64,000 nucleotides of DNA, taken from positions 1,674,001 to 1,738,000 of the forward strand of contig CAWCXF010000008.1 of the NCBI GenBank assembly GCA_963799455.1, read 5' to 3'. The DNA is from CAWCXF01 sp963799455. Lineage in GTDB: Bacteria > Pseudomonadota > Alphaproteobacteria > Rhodobacterales > Rhodobacteraceae. The notes beneath the pieces were generated by a model. The model had not been told where the DNA came from. It was given only the letters and a program-made list of their open reading frames with translations, and did no database searches. Positions 51,782-61,234 of the stretch are shown here, piece by piece. Numbering within the stretch: the first letter of the stretch is position 1; the number at the start of each line of letters is the position of its first letter. A program made the position numbers and the translations under genes.

Positions 51782-52448
51782 TCACCAGGGGATCTCGCGG
51801 CCCACGGAATCGTAGAAGCCGCCCGACATCGCCGGCGTCGCGCCCTCGACGACCGACAGCAGGCCGGCCGCGGCCTCGCCCGGCGGGACGGTGGGGTGGC
51901 GGCCGGAATAGCCGGCGGTGAAGGCGGTCGCCACCGTGCCGGGGTGGAGCGCGAGCACGATCGCCTCGGGGTGGGTGCGCTCCAGCTCGATCGCGGCGCC
52001 GTGGAGGATTCTGGTTGAGCGCCGCCTTGGCGGCGCGGTAGGCGTGCCAGCCGCCCAGCGAGTTGTCGCCGATCGAGCCGACGCGGGCCGAGAGCGCGGC
52101 GAAGACCGCGCGGCGGTCCCGCGGCATCAGGCGCAGGGCGTGCTTGAGCACCAGCGCCGGGCCGATGGCGTTGACGGCGAGCTGGTCGGCGAGGCCCTTG
52201 GCGGTGATGGCGCGCACGGACTTCTCGGGCTCGTGCCCATCCACGACGAGCGCGCCGGTGGCGACGAGCACCAGATCGAAGGGCGGCTCCAGGGCGCCCA
52301 GCGCCGCCTCGACCGAGGCCTCGTCGGTGACGTCGAGCCCGTCGTCGCGGCGCGAGAGGCCGGTCACGGCGACGCCGCGCGCGTCGAGCGCCGCGGCGAT
52401 GGCGGAGCCGATCCCGCCCGAGGCGCCGACGACGAGGGCCCGCTCCAT
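51782..52448 (-). CDS. short-chain dehydrogenase/reductase with a one-base frameshift
   Basis: SDR protein of about 221 residues. It has the NAD(P) motif LVVGASGGIGSAIAAAL, LVLVATGALVVDG, the catalytic SARVGSIGDNSLGGWHAYRAAKAALNQ with Ser, Tyr and Lys in order, then after an extra A near 52012 LHGAAIELERTHPEAIVLALHPGTVATAFTAGYSG and GGFYDSVGREIPW to the stop. DGLDVTDEASVEAAL indicates the acidic strand that selects the cofactor. Substrate unknown. The gene ends beside the IS110 remnant and is divergent from leuA. Confidence 0.85.
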
Positions 52449-52488
52449 GCCCCTGACCTAGCGCGCGAGCGGCCCCGGTCGCGGGGGC

Positions 52489-52511
52489 CTGGGGGCACTG
52501 CGTGCCCCCAG
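52489..52511. terminator. GC-rich hairpin between the SDR gene and leuA
   Basis: CTGGGGGCAC-TGC-GTGCCCCCAG is a perfect 10-bp stem. The same arms GGGGGCAC/GTGCCCCC recur at 54258-54275 after leuA, so this is likely a REP-type dispersed hairpin rather than a specific regulatory site. Confidence 0.55.
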
Positions 52512-52676
52512 CGGGGTCCGGGGCAGGGCCCCGGCCCTTGCCAGAAGGCCGGTCGCCCCGCTATCAAGGCGCCATGACGACCCTGGATCTCCTTCTCGGC
52601 CTTTGCTGAGCGCGCCCCCCTCGGCGCGACGCGCTCGATCGGGACCAGCGCCGGGACAGCCAGGAGAGCCAGCGCC

Positions 52677-54250
52677 ATGACCGCCCCCGCACCCGACCGA
52701 GTCCTCATCTTCGACACCACCTTGCGCGACGGCGAGCAGTCGCCCGGCGCCACCATGACCCATTCCGAGAAGCTCGAGATCGCCGAGATGCTCGACGACA
52801 TGGGCGTGGACATCATCGAGGCCGGGTTCCCGATCGCCTCCCAGGGCGACTTCGAGGCCGTCTCGGAGATCGCGCGGCGGACCGAGCGCGCCGTCGTCTG
52901 CGGCCTCGCGCGCGCCCAGATCCCCGACATCGACCGCGCCTGGGAGGCCGTGCGCCACGCGAGGCGCCCGCGCATCCACACCTTCATCGGCACCTCGCCC
53001 CTGCACCGCGCCATCCCGAACCTCACCCAGGACGCGATGGCCGAGCGCATCCATGAGACGGTGACGCACGCGCGCAACCTGTGCGAGGACGTGCAGTGGT
53101 CGCCGATGGACGCGACGCGGACTGAAGGAGACTACCTGCGCCGCGTCTGCGAGATCGCGATCGCCGCCGGAGCGACGACGATCAACATACCCGACACGGT
53201 GGGCTACACCGCGCCCGCAGGAGTCCGCGGCGCTGATCCGGATGCTGATCGAGGAGGTGCGAGGGCGCGCGCGAGGTCGTCTTCGCCACGCATTGCCACG
53301 ACGACCTCGGCATGGCGACGGCCAACTCGCTGGCCGCCGTCGCCGCCGGCGCGCGCCAGATCGAGTGCACCATCAACGGCCTCGGAGAGCGCGCGGGCAA
53401 CACGGCCCTGGAGGAGGTGGTGATGGCGCTCAAGGTGCGCCCCGACATCATGCCCTTCGAGACCGGCGTGGACTCGACCAAGATCATGCGGATCTCGCGC
53501 CGCGTCTCCTCGGTCTCGGGCTTCCCCGTCCAGCACAACAAGGCGATCGTCGGCAAGAACGCCTTCGCCCACGAGTCGGGCATCCACCAGGACGGGATGC
53601 TCAAGAACGCCCGGACCTTCGAGATCATGCGGCCCGAGGACGTGGGGCTCTCGGAGACCTCCATCGTGCTGGGCAAGCACTCGGGGAGGGCGGCGCTGCG
53701 CTCCAAGCTCGGCGCCTTGGGCTACGAGCTCGGCGACAACCAGCTCAGAGACGTGTTCGTGCGCTTCAAGGCGCTCGCCGACCGCAAGAAGGAGGTGTTC
53801 GAGGACGACCTCGTGGCCCTGATGCAGGACCAGTCCGAGGCGGGCGGCACCGACCGGCTGCGCGTCGAGCGCCTGCGCGTCGCCTGCGGCACCGAGGGGC
53901 CCCAGACGGCGGCGCTCGCGCTGATCGTGGACGGCGAGCGGCGCGAGGTCGAGGCCACCGGCGACGGGCCGATCGACGCGACCTTCAACGCGGTGAAGCG
54001 CGCCTACCCCCACGGGGCGCGGCTCCAGCTCTACCAGGTCCACGCGGTCACGGGCGGGACGGACGCCCAGGGCTCCGTCACCGTGCGGCTGGAGGAGGAG
54101 GGGCGCATCGCCTCGGGGCAGGCGTCTGACACCGACATCGTGGTGGCCTCGGCCAAGGCCTACGTCTCGGCGCTCGCGCGGCTGATCGTTCGGCGGGGGA
54201 CCGCCGAGCCGGGGGCGGACGTGAAGACCATCACCATGCGTTCCGCCTAG
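52677..54250 (+). CDS. leuA: 2-isopropylmalate synthase LeuA, two small frameshifts
   Basis: First enzyme of leucine synthesis, joining acetyl-CoA and 2-oxoisovalerate. About 523 residues. The catalytic barrel has DTTLRDGEQSPGATM (13-27), MGVDIIEAGFP, QWSPMDATRTEGDYL and, after two single-base insertions near 53219 and 53268, ATHCHDDLGMATANSLAAV with the metal-binding His-x-His, GLGERAGNTALEE and KAIVGKNAFAHESGIHQDG. The C-terminal regulatory domain, which senses leucine, follows (AALALIVDGERREVEATGDGPIDATFNAVKRA). The overall length in bases is two more than a multiple of three, as expected from the insertions. AGGAGAG precedes ATG 52677. Confidence 0.93.
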
Positions 54251-54257
54251 AAGGACT

Positions 54258-54275
54258 GGGGGCACACGTGCCCCC
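54258..54275 (+). terminator. hairpin directly after leuA
   Basis: GGGGGCAC-AC-GTGCCCCC begins 8 bases after the leuA stop. It shares both arms with the hairpin before leuA (52489-52511). By position it is a good terminator candidate; no T-run follows. Confidence 0.6.
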
Positions 54276-54283
54276 GGACCCCC

Positions 54284-54312
54284 GTGACACCTATGCGGCG
54301 TGTTCCTATAAG
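54284..54312 (+). promoter_or_regulatory. candidate sigma-70 promoter of mreB
   Basis: GTGACA (54284-54289) and TATAAG (54307-54312) are 17 bases apart, each one base off consensus. Transcription would start near 54319, giving a leader of about 26 bases before mreB. Confidence 0.75.
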
Positions 54313-54344
54313 GGCCAGCCCCTGCCCGACCCCGAGGACCACCC

Positions 54345-55382
54345 ATGTCGCTTCTCTCCGGCCTGTTCACCACGGACATGGCGATCGACCTCGGCACGGC
54401 CAACACGCTGGTCTACGTCAAGGGGAGGGGCATCATCCTCAACGAGCCGTCGGTCGTGGCCTATCAGGTCAAGGACGGGGTCAAGCGCGTGCTCGCGGTG
54501 GGCGAGGACGCGAAGCTCATGCTCGGCCGCACGCCGGGCTCGATCCAGGCGATCCGGCCGATGCGCGAAGGGGTCATCGCCGACTTCGACGTGGCCGAGG
54601 AGATGATCAAGCACTTCATCCGCAAGGTCCACCGCCGCACCACCTTCTTCAAGCCGAAGATCATCGTCTGCGTGCCCCACGGCGCCACGCCGGTCGAGAA
54701 GCGCGCCATCCGCCAGTCGGTCATCTCCGCGGGCGCCTCGCGCGCGGGGCTGATCGCCGAGCCCATCGCGGCGGCCATCGGCGCGGGGCTGCCGATCACC
54801 GACCCCACCGGCAACATGATCGTGGACGTGGGCGGCGGCACCACCGAGGTGGCGGTGCTCTCCTTGGGCGACATCGTCTACGCGCGCTCGGTGCGCGTGG
54901 GCGGCGACCGCATGGACGAGGCGATCGTCAGCTACCTGCGCCGCCAGCACAACATCCTCATCGGCGAGGCGACGTCGGAGCGCATCAAGACCCTGATCGG
55001 CACCGCGCGGATGCCCGACGATGGGCGCGGCGCGGTGCTGGAGATCCGCGGCCGCGACCTCATGAACGGCGTGCCGAGGGAGATCGAGATCAACCAGGCC
55101 CAGGTCGCCGAGGCGCTGGCCGAGCCGGTGCAGCAAATCTGCGAGGCGGTGATGACCGCGCTCGAGGCGACGCCGCCCGACCTCGCGGCCGACATCGTCG
55201 ATCGCGGCGTGATGCTCACCGGCGGCGGCGCGCTCCTCGGCGATCTCGACCTGGCGCTGCGCGAGCAGACGGGCCTGAGCGTCTCGATCGCCGACGAGGC
55301 GCTGACCTGCGTCGCGCTCGGCACCGGCAAGGCGCTCGAATACGAAAGCAAGCTCAAGCATGTGATCGACTACGACAGTTGA
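54345..55382 (+). CDS. mreB: rod shape-determining protein MreB
   Basis: A 345-residue bacterial actin that forms membrane-bound filaments guiding side-wall peptidoglycan synthesis. The actin-fold nucleotide motifs are present: MAIDLGTANTLVYVKGRGI (phosphate 1), IVDVGGGTTEVAVLSLGDIV (phosphate 2), GLIAEPIAAAIGAGLPI and MLTGGGALLGDLDLAL (adenosine). LSGLFTTDMAIDLGTANT is a typical N-terminus with the membrane-contacting residues. GAGG lies 8 bases before ATG 54345. mreC follows after 161 bases carrying a CtrA-type box. Confidence 0.98.
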   Translation: MSLLSGLFTTDMAIDLGTANTLVYVKGRGIILNEPSVVAYQVKDGVKRVLAVGEDAKLMLGRTPGSIQAIRPMREGVIADFDVAEEMIKHFIRKVHRRTTFFKPKIIVCVPHGATPVEKRAIRQSVISAGASRAGLIAEPIAAAIGAGLPITDPTGNMIVDVGGGTTEVAVLSLGDIVYARSVRVGGDRMDEAIVSYLRRQHNILIGEATSERIKTLIGTARMPDDGRGAVLEIRGRDLMNGVPREIEINQAQVAEALAEPVQQICEAVMTALEATPPDLAADIVDRGVMLTGGGALLGDLDLALREQTGLSVSIADEALTCVALGTGKALEYESKLKHVIDYDS

Positions 55383-55469
55383 GCCCGGCGGACCCCGCCG
55401 CGGCCTTGCGCGGGTTGCGGGCGGGCACCACCTCGGGGCAATGAGGGGCAGGCGAGCCGCTCGGCCCGC

Positions 55470-55492
55470 GCCGTTAACCTCACCTTAACGGC
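55470..55492 (+). promoter_or_regulatory. full CtrA-type binding site upstream of mreC
   Basis: GCCGTTAA-N7-TTAACGGC contains the CtrA consensus TTAA-N7-TTAAC exactly (55474-55489), and is also a perfect 8-bp inverted repeat. It lies in the mreB-mreC gap, 52 bases before mreC. CtrA is the alphaproteobacterial cell-cycle response regulator; control of mreC-rodA by it is an inference. Confidence 0.7.
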
Positions 55493-55543
55493 TGTGGCGG
55501 CCCTAGCTGCGGCGAGCCCGGGAAGCGGCGGGAGCGAGACGCC

Positions 55544-56527
55544 ATGGCGAGCGAGCGCCAGATCGACCATCTCCGCCCGATCCGGCGCCTGCTGACGGGC
55601 GCCCTGATGGTGGGCTGCCTGGGCCTGTTCCTGCTGTGGCGCATCGACAGCCCGCGCGTCGAGCGGCTGCGCGCGCAGGTCGTGGACGCCGTGGTGCCGG
55701 GCTCGGACTGGCTGCTGGCGCCGGTGGCGGCGCTCGCGGGGATCATGGAGGACGCGCGCTCCTATGCCCGCATCCACCAGCAGAACCAGGAGCTGAGGCG
55801 CGAGCTTCAGCGGATGGAGGCCTGGAAGGAGGCCGCGCTCCAGCTCGAGCAGCAGAACGCACGGCTGCTCGACCTCAACGCCGTGCGCCTCGACCCCAAG
55901 CACACCTGGATCACCGGCCGCGTGCTCGCCGATTCGGGCTCGCCCTTCCGCCAGTCGGTGCTGCTCAACGTGGGCGCCCGCGACGGGGTGGGCGACGGCT
56001 GGGCGACGATGGACGGCATCGGCGTGGTCGGGCGCGTCTCGGGCACCGGCGCGCGCTCGGCGCGCGTGATCCTGCTCACCGACCCGGCCTCGCGGGTGCC
56101 GGTCCAGATCCAGCCCTCGGGCCGCGGCGCGATCCTGCAGGGCGACAACACCGCCGCCCCCCTGATCGACTTCCTGGAGAACCCCGACCTGATCCGGCCC
56201 GGCGACCGCATCGTCTCCTCGGGCGACGGCGGCGTGTTCCCCGCCGGCCTCCTGGTGGGCCAGGTCGCGCGCGGCCCCGACGGGACGCTGCGCGCGCGCC
56301 TCGCGGCCGACACCGAGCGGCTGTCCTTCCTGCGCGTGCTGCGCGCCCGCCCGATGGAGGGGATCGCCGATCCCGGCCGGCTGGTGGTCGGCGCGACCGG
56401 CCCGGCGCCCGCGCCCCTCCCCGCCGCCGCCGCCGCCGGCGCCGATGCCGCGGCCCTGCCCCTGCCCCTGCCGGCGGTGCCGGCGCTCGAGCCCCCCCTC
56501 CCGCTGATCGAGGCCGCCGATGGCTGA
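55544..56527 (+). CDS. mreC: rod shape-determining protein MreC
   Basis: A 327-residue bitopic inner-membrane protein linking MreB to the PBP2-RodA synthase. One transmembrane helix (LLTGALMVGCLGLFLLWRI, about residues 16-34), a coiled coil (about 70-105, NQELRRELQRMEAWKEAALQLEQQNARLLDL), then the beta-barrel periplasmic domain (VLLNVGARDGVGDGWATMDGIGVVGRV, ARVILLTDPASRVPVQI, VSSGDGGVFPAGLLVGQV). An Ala/Pro-rich tail ends the protein. Its stop overlaps the mreD start by 8 bases. Confidence 0.96.
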   Translation: MASERQIDHLRPIRRLLTGALMVGCLGLFLLWRIDSPRVERLRAQVVDAVVPGSDWLLAPVAALAGIMEDARSYARIHQQNQELRRELQRMEAWKEAALQLEQQNARLLDLNAVRLDPKHTWITGRVLADSGSPFRQSVLLNVGARDGVGDGWATMDGIGVVGRVSGTGARSARVILLTDPASRVPVQIQPSGRGAILQGDNTAAPLIDFLENPDLIRPGDRIVSSGDGGVFPAGLLVGQVARGPDGTLRARLAADTERLSFLRVLRARPMEGIADPGRLVVGATGPAPAPLPAAAAAGADAAALPLPLPAVPALEPPLPLIEAADG

Positions 56528-57068
56528 GCGAGGCCCCCTCGCGCTCTGGGCGCGCCGCGCGCTCTACCTCGCGGCGGCCGGCGTGCTGATCCTGGCGGGT
56601 CTGGTGCCGCTGGGGACCGTGCCGCGCGCCGTCCCTCCCCCCGAGGCGCTGCTCGCGCTGACGCTGGCCTGGATCGCGCTCCGGCCCGCCGAGGTGCCCG
56701 CGGCCTCGGTGGCGGCGGTGTTCGTGCTCGCGGACCTGCTGCTGCTGCGCCCGCCGGGGCTGCATGCGCTCCTCGTGCTGGCCGGGGCCGAGTGGCTGCG
56801 CGCCCACCCCGCGAGGGCGGGCGGGTGGCTGGCCGGATGGGGCCGTGCCGGCGCGGTGATCCTGGCCGTCGCGCTGGCCGAGCAGGCGGCGCTCGCGCTC
56901 ACGCTCTCGGGCGCGCTGACGGGCGGGCCCGAGGCGGGACCGGCGCTGCTGCGCGCGGGCCTGACCGCCGCCGCCTACCCGGTGGCCGTGCTGGTCGTGC
57001 GCACCGTGCTCGGCGCGCGCCGCCCGCGGCCCCGCCCGCGCGCGCGCCCGGGGAGGGCCGCGGCGTGA
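56520..57068 (+). CDS. mreD: rod shape-determining protein MreD
   Basis: A 182-residue integral membrane protein with five to six hydrophobic helices (YLAAAGVLILAGLVPLG, EALLALTLAWIALRP, VAAVFVLADLLLLRPPGLHALLVLAGAEWLR, VILAVALAEQAALAL, AAYPVAVLVVRTVLG). MreD sequence is poorly conserved; the call rests on DLLLLRPPGL-type topology, length and position between mreC and mrdA. It overlaps mreC by 8 bases and its stop overlaps the PBP2 start (GTGA). Confidence 0.92.
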   Translation: MAERGPLALWARRALYLAAAGVLILAGLVPLGTVPRAVPPPEALLALTLAWIALRPAEVPAASVAAVFVLADLLLLRPPGLHALLVLAGAEWLRAHPARAGGWLAGWGRAGAVILAVALAEQAALALTLSGALTGGPEAGPALLRAGLTAAAYPVAVLVVRTVLGARRPRPRPRARPGRAAA

Positions 57069-59002
57069 GGCGCCCGCCCCGCGACACCGCGCTCTCGGCC
57101 CGGCGCGTCGGGCGGCGCGCGCTGATGCTGGGCGCGCTCCAGCTCGGCGTCGCGGGCCTGCTCGGCGCCCGGATGCGCCGCCTGCAGGTGGACGAGGCCG
57201 ATCAGTATCGCCTGCTCGCGGAGGAGAACCGCATCAACATGCGGCTGCTGCCGCCGGCGCGCGGCGCGATCTTCGACCGCCACGGCCGGCTCGTCGCCGG
57301 CAACGGGCAGAACTACCGCGTCGTCATCGTGCGCGAGGACGCCGAGGACGCCGAGGAGGTGCTGGAGCGGCTCGCCCGCCTCGTCGCCATCGAGCACGCC
57401 GACCTCGAGCGCGCGCGGCGCGAGATGGAGCGCCGCTCGGCCTTCGTCCCCGTCACCATCGCCGACCGGCTGAGCTGGGAGGAGATCGCCCGCGTCGCGG
57501 TCAACGCCCCCGCCCTGCCGGGCATCACCCCCGAGGTCGGCCTGTCGCGCGAGTATCCGCTGGGCGAGGACTTCGCGCACATCGTGGGCTACGTGGGCCC
57601 GGTGGCCGACCACGACCTCGCGCAGATGACCGACCCCGACCCGCTCCTGCAGATCCCGCGCTTCCAGATCGGCAAGTCCGGCGTCGAGGCCAAGCTCGAG
57701 GGGGAGCTGCGCGGGCAGGCCGGGGCCAAGCGCATCGAGGTCAACGCCTCGGGCCGGGTCATGCGCGAGCTCGGCCACCAGCCCGCGGTGCCCGGCGCCG
57801 ACATCCAGCTCACCGTGGACGCCGGCCTGCAGAACTTCGCCCAGCTTCGGATGGGCGAGGAGAGCGCCTCGGCGGTGGCGATCGACGTGGCCTCGGGCGA
57901 CCTCCTCGCGGTGGCCTCGGCGCCGGCCTTCGACCCCAACCTCTTCGTGCGGGGGATCTCGGCGGCCGACTACGGCGCGCTCACCGCGAACCCCTACCGC
58001 CCGCTGGCCACCAAATCGGTGCAGGGCGCCTACCCGCCGGGCTCGACCTTCAAGATGATGGTGTCGCTGGCCGCGCTCGAGGCGGGCCTCGTGGACCCCG
58101 ACGAGACCGTCTACTGCGGCGGCTACATCGTGCTCGGCAACCGCCGCTTCCACTGCTGGAAGACCGGCGGGCACGGGTCGGTGTACCTCACCGACAGCCT
58201 CAAGCGCTCCTGCGACATCTACTACTACGAGATGGCCCAGCGCGTCGGCATCGACCGCATCGCCGCGATGGCGCGCCGCTTCGGCTTCGGGCGCGCCTAC
58301 GACCTGCCGATGAGCGCGGTGCGCGACGGGACCATGCCCGACCAGGCCTGGAAGCGCGCGCGCTACGACCAGGGCTGGCGCGTGGGCGACTCGCTCAACG
58401 CCGCCATCGGCCAGGGCTACGTGCTGGCCACCCCCCTCCAGCTCGCCGTCATGAGCGCGCGCATCGCCTCGGGCCGCGCGGTCGAGCCGCGCCTCGTGCG
58501 CTCGGTGGACGGCCGGCCGGCGCCCGTCCCCGAGGCCCCGCCGCTCGGCCTGGACGAGGCTTGGCTCGCGCTCGTGCGCCAGGGGATGGACGACGTGAGC
58601 AACGCGCCCGGCGGCACGGCGGGGCGCGCGCGGATCGTGGGCGAGTGGCGCATGGCCGGCAAGACCGGCACCAGCCAGGTCCGCAACATCACCCCCGCCG
58701 AGCGCGCCGCCGGCGTCATCTCGAACGAGGATCTCCCCTGGGAGCGACGCGACCACGCGCTGTTCGTGTGCTACGCGCCCGTGGGCGCGCCGCGCGTCGC
58801 GGTCGCGGTGGTGGTCGAGCATGGCGGCGGCGGCTCGACGGTGGCCGCGCCGATCGCGCGCGACATCCTGCTCTACGCGCTCCACGGCGGCGTCCCGCCG
58901 ATCGAGTCCTACCCCGAGGACCAGCGCGCCCGCATCGGCGCCATGTACGAGGCGATGCCGCTCAGGGGCTCGCCCGCGGCGGAGGCGTCGAGCCGGGCGT
59001 GA
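57065..59002 (+). CDS. mrdA: penicillin-binding protein 2 (MrdA), elongasome transpeptidase
   Basis: A 645-residue class B penicillin-binding protein crosslinking side-wall peptidoglycan. An N-terminal membrane anchor (ALMLGALQLGVAGLLGARM) is followed by the pedestal domain (EENRINMRLLPPARGAIFDRHG, GLSREYPLGEDFAHIVGYVG) and the transpeptidase domain with Ser327-TFK330, Ser382-C-D384 and K533-TGTS. It starts at GTG 57065, coupled to mreD, and rodA follows after 10 bases. With RodA it forms the core of the Rod complex. Confidence 0.97.
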   Translation: MRRPPRDTALSARRVGRRALMLGALQLGVAGLLGARMRRLQVDEADQYRLLAEENRINMRLLPPARGAIFDRHGRLVAGNGQNYRVVIVREDAEDAEEVLERLARLVAIEHADLERARREMERRSAFVPVTIADRLSWEEIARVAVNAPALPGITPEVGLSREYPLGEDFAHIVGYVGPVADHDLAQMTDPDPLLQIPRFQIGKSGVEAKLEGELRGQAGAKRIEVNASGRVMRELGHQPAVPGADIQLTVDAGLQNFAQLRMGEESASAVAIDVASGDLLAVASAPAFDPNLFVRGISAADYGALTANPYRPLATKSVQGAYPPGSTFKMMVSLAALEAGLVDPDETVYCGGYIVLGNRRFHCWKTGGHGSVYLTDSLKRSCDIYYYEMAQRVGIDRIAAMARRFGFGRAYDLPMSAVRDGTMPDQAWKRARYDQGWRVGDSLNAAIGQGYVLATPLQLAVMSARIASGRAVEPRLVRSVDGRPAPVPEAPPLGLDEAWLALVRQGMDDVSNAPGGTAGRARIVGEWRMAGKTGTSQVRNITPAERAAGVISNEDLPWERRDHALFVCYAPVGAPRVAVAVVVEHGGGGSTVAAPIARDILLYALHGGVPPIESYPEDQRARIGAMYEAMPLRGSPAAEASSRA

Positions 59003-59012
59003 GGGGCCGCGC

Positions 59013-60152
59013 GTGAGCTATCTCGACCACACCGTCGAGCGCACGCCGCAGGGGCTGGCCAAGGCGCTGCACCTCAACTGGCCGCTCGTGGTGCTGCTGA
59101 CGGCCACCGCGTCGGTGGGCTTCGTCATGCTCACCTCGGTCGCGGGCGGCTCGCTCCAGCCCTGGGCCGAGCCGCAGATGATCCGGTTCGCGCTGGGGAT
59201 GACGGTGATGTTCGCCGTCGCCATGGTCCCGATCCGGATCTGGCGCGGGGTCTCGGCGCTGGCCTATGGCGGCGCGCTCGCCCTTCTGATCGCGGTGGAC
59301 TTCGTGGGCTCGGTGGGCATGGGCGCGCAGCGCTGGATCGACCTCGGCGTCATTCGGCTCCAGCCGTCCGAGCTGATGAAGATCACCCTCGTGATGCTGC
59401 TCGCGGCCTATTACGACCGGCTCGGGCCCGGGCGCGTCTCGCGCCCGCAATGGGTCGTGCCCCCGGTGCTCGCCACCCTGCTCCCGGTGTTCCTCACCCT
59501 CAAGCAGCCCGACCTCGGCACCGCCATCCTGCTCGTGGCGGGCGGGGGCATCGTGATGTTCGCGGCCGGCGTGTCGTGGTGGTACTTCGCGGCCGTCGCG
59601 GGCGCGGGCGCGGGCCTCGTCTGGGCCGTGCTGGAGAGCCGCGGCACGGACTGGCAGCTCATCGAGGACTACCAGTACCGCCGCATCGACACCTTCCTCG
59701 ACCCCTCCTCGGACCCCTTGGGCGCGGGCTACAACATCACCCAGGCCAAGATCGCGCTCGGCTCGGGCGGCTGGTCGGGCAAGGGCTTCATGCAGGGCAC
59801 CCAGTCCCAGCTCAACTTCCTGCCCGAGAAGCAGACCGACTTCATCTTCACCGTGCTCGCGGAGGAGTTCGGCTTCGTGGGCGCGGCCTCGCTGCTCGCG
59901 CTCTACGTCGGCATCGTCGGCTTCTGCCTCGTCACGGCGCTCAGAACGCGCGACCGCTACGCCTCGCTCCTCGTCATCGGCATCGCGGGCGCCTTCTTCC
60001 TCTACTTCGCCATCAACATGGCGATGGTGATGGGCCTCGCCCCGGTCGTCGGCGTGCCGCTCCCGCTCGTCTCCTACGGCGGCTCGGCGATGCTCGTGCT
60101 GCTCGCGGCCTTCGGGCTCGTCCAGTCCGCCCACGTCCACCGGCCTCGATAG
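59013..60152 (+). CDS. rodA: peptidoglycan glycosyltransferase RodA
   Basis: A 379-residue SEDS-family polymerase with about ten transmembrane helices that links lipid II into glycan strands. SEDS motifs are WIDLGVIRLQPSELMKI, LKQPDLGTAILLVAGGGIVMFAAG, SQLNFLPEKQTDFIFTVLAEEFGFVGAA and GLAPVVGVPLPLVSYGGSAMLV; the Asp in EKQTDFIF region is conserved. It begins at GTG 59013 shortly after the mrdA stop and its stop codon overlaps the start of the next gene. Confidence 0.97.
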   Translation: MSYLDHTVERTPQGLAKALHLNWPLVVLLTATASVGFVMLTSVAGGSLQPWAEPQMIRFALGMTVMFAVAMVPIRIWRGVSALAYGGALALLIAVDFVGSVGMGAQRWIDLGVIRLQPSELMKITLVMLLAAYYDRLGPGRVSRPQWVVPPVLATLLPVFLTLKQPDLGTAILLVAGGGIVMFAAGVSWWYFAAVAGAGAGLVWAVLESRGTDWQLIEDYQYRRIDTFLDPSSDPLGAGYNITQAKIALGSGGWSGKGFMQGTQSQLNFLPEKQTDFIFTVLAEEFGFVGAASLLALYVGIVGFCLVTALRTRDRYASLLVIGIAGAFFLYFAINMAMVMGLAPVVGVPLPLVSYGGSAMLVLLAAFGLVQSAHVHRPR

Positions 60153-61078
60153 TGCCCACCGTCCTCTTCGCCGCCAAGCCCTCGACCTGGGCGGACTACG
60201 AGGCGCCGCTCACCCGCGCGCTCGCGGAGGCCGTCCCCGACGCGCGGCTCGTGCGCGAGGCGCCCCCCGAGGCGGCGGACTACGTGGTGCTGTCCCCCTC
60301 CGGCCCGGTGCGGGACTTCGCGCCCTTCGTGCGCGCGAAGGCCGTGCTCAACCTCTGGGCCGGGGTCGAGGAGGCGCTGGCGATCCCGAACCTCACCCAG
60401 CCGCTCGCGCGCATGGTCGATCCCGGCATGACGAAGGGCATGGTCGAATGGGTCGCGGGCCACGTCCTGCGCCACCATCTCGGCACCGACGCCCACGTCG
60501 TGAACCCAGGCCACGAGTGGCGCCCCGTCGCGCCGCCGCTCGCCTCCGACCGCCGCGTCGGCGTCCTGGGCCTGGGCGAGCTGGGCTCGGCCTGCGCCCG
60601 CGCGCTGGCGGTCTTGGGCTTCTCCGTCGCGGGCTGGAGCCGGTCGCCGAAGGCGATCGAGGGCGTCGAGGCCCATCACGGCGAGGATGGCCTCGACGCG
60701 GTGCTGCGCCGCTCCGAGATCGCCGTCCTCCTGGTCCCGCTGACGCCCGCGACCGAGGGGCTGATGGACGCCCGGCGCCTCGGCGCCCTGCCGCCGGGCG
60801 CGGTCCTGCTCAACCCCGGCCGCGGCGCGCTGATCGACGACGCGGCGCTGCTCGCGGCGCTGGGCGACCGCCTCGCCCACGCCACCCTCGACGTGTTCCG
60901 CGAGGAGCCTCTGGCGAAGGGTCACCCCTTCTGGGCGCATCCCCGCGTCACCGTCACGCCGCACGTCGCGTCCGCGACCCGGCCCGAGACCGCCTCCCGC
61001 GCCATCGCCGAGAACGTCCGGCGCGGCGAGGCCGGAGAGCCCTTCCTCCACCTCGTGGACCGCGAGCGCGGCTACTAG
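60152..61078 (+). CDS. ghrA: D-2-hydroxyacid dehydrogenase, glyoxylate/hydroxypyruvate reductase A type
   Basis: A 308-residue NAD(P)-dependent reductase acting on glyoxylate or hydroxypyruvate. The nucleotide motif is GVLGLGELGSACARAL, with the GhrA-specific MTKGMVEWVAGHVLRHHL and GWSRSPKAIEGV (Arg favouring NADPH). Catalytic residues are Arg in LNPGRGALIDD, Glu in DVFREEPL and His in VTPHVASATRPETA. GTG 60152 overlaps the rodA stop. Its place at the end of the rod operon is a recurrent oddity in Rhodobacterales; no functional link to cell shape is known to me. Confidence 0.9.
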   Translation: MPTVLFAAKPSTWADYEAPLTRALAEAVPDARLVREAPPEAADYVVLSPSGPVRDFAPFVRAKAVLNLWAGVEEALAIPNLTQPLARMVDPGMTKGMVEWVAGHVLRHHLGTDAHVVNPGHEWRPVAPPLASDRRVGVLGLGELGSACARALAVLGFSVAGWSRSPKAIEGVEAHHGEDGLDAVLRRSEIAVLLVPLTPATEGLMDARRLGALPPGAVLLNPGRGALIDDAALLAALGDRLAHATLDVFREEPLAKGHPFWAHPRVTVTPHVASATRPETASRAIAENVRRGEAGEPFLHLVDRERGY

Positions 61079-61234
61079 GGTCCGTCGAGGCTCCCCTCGG
61101 GTCTGTCCGCGTGGCGTGTCGGCGTGGGTCGGGATGGCTTGGTGTGGCCCTCGCAGCCCGCAGCCTGTCCCATGCGAGCGCGGGCGCATCGTGCCGCGCG
61201 GATGCGGGGCCGGGCGCATCGTGCCGCGCGGTTG
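61079..61234. repeat. post-operon DNA with two 30-bp direct repeats
   Basis: Two 30-bp units beginning CGGGCGCATCGTGCCGCGCGG lie at 61181-61210 and 61211-61240, differing at two bases. They adjoin the end of the IS1595 remnant. No gene is visible here. Confidence 0.75.
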
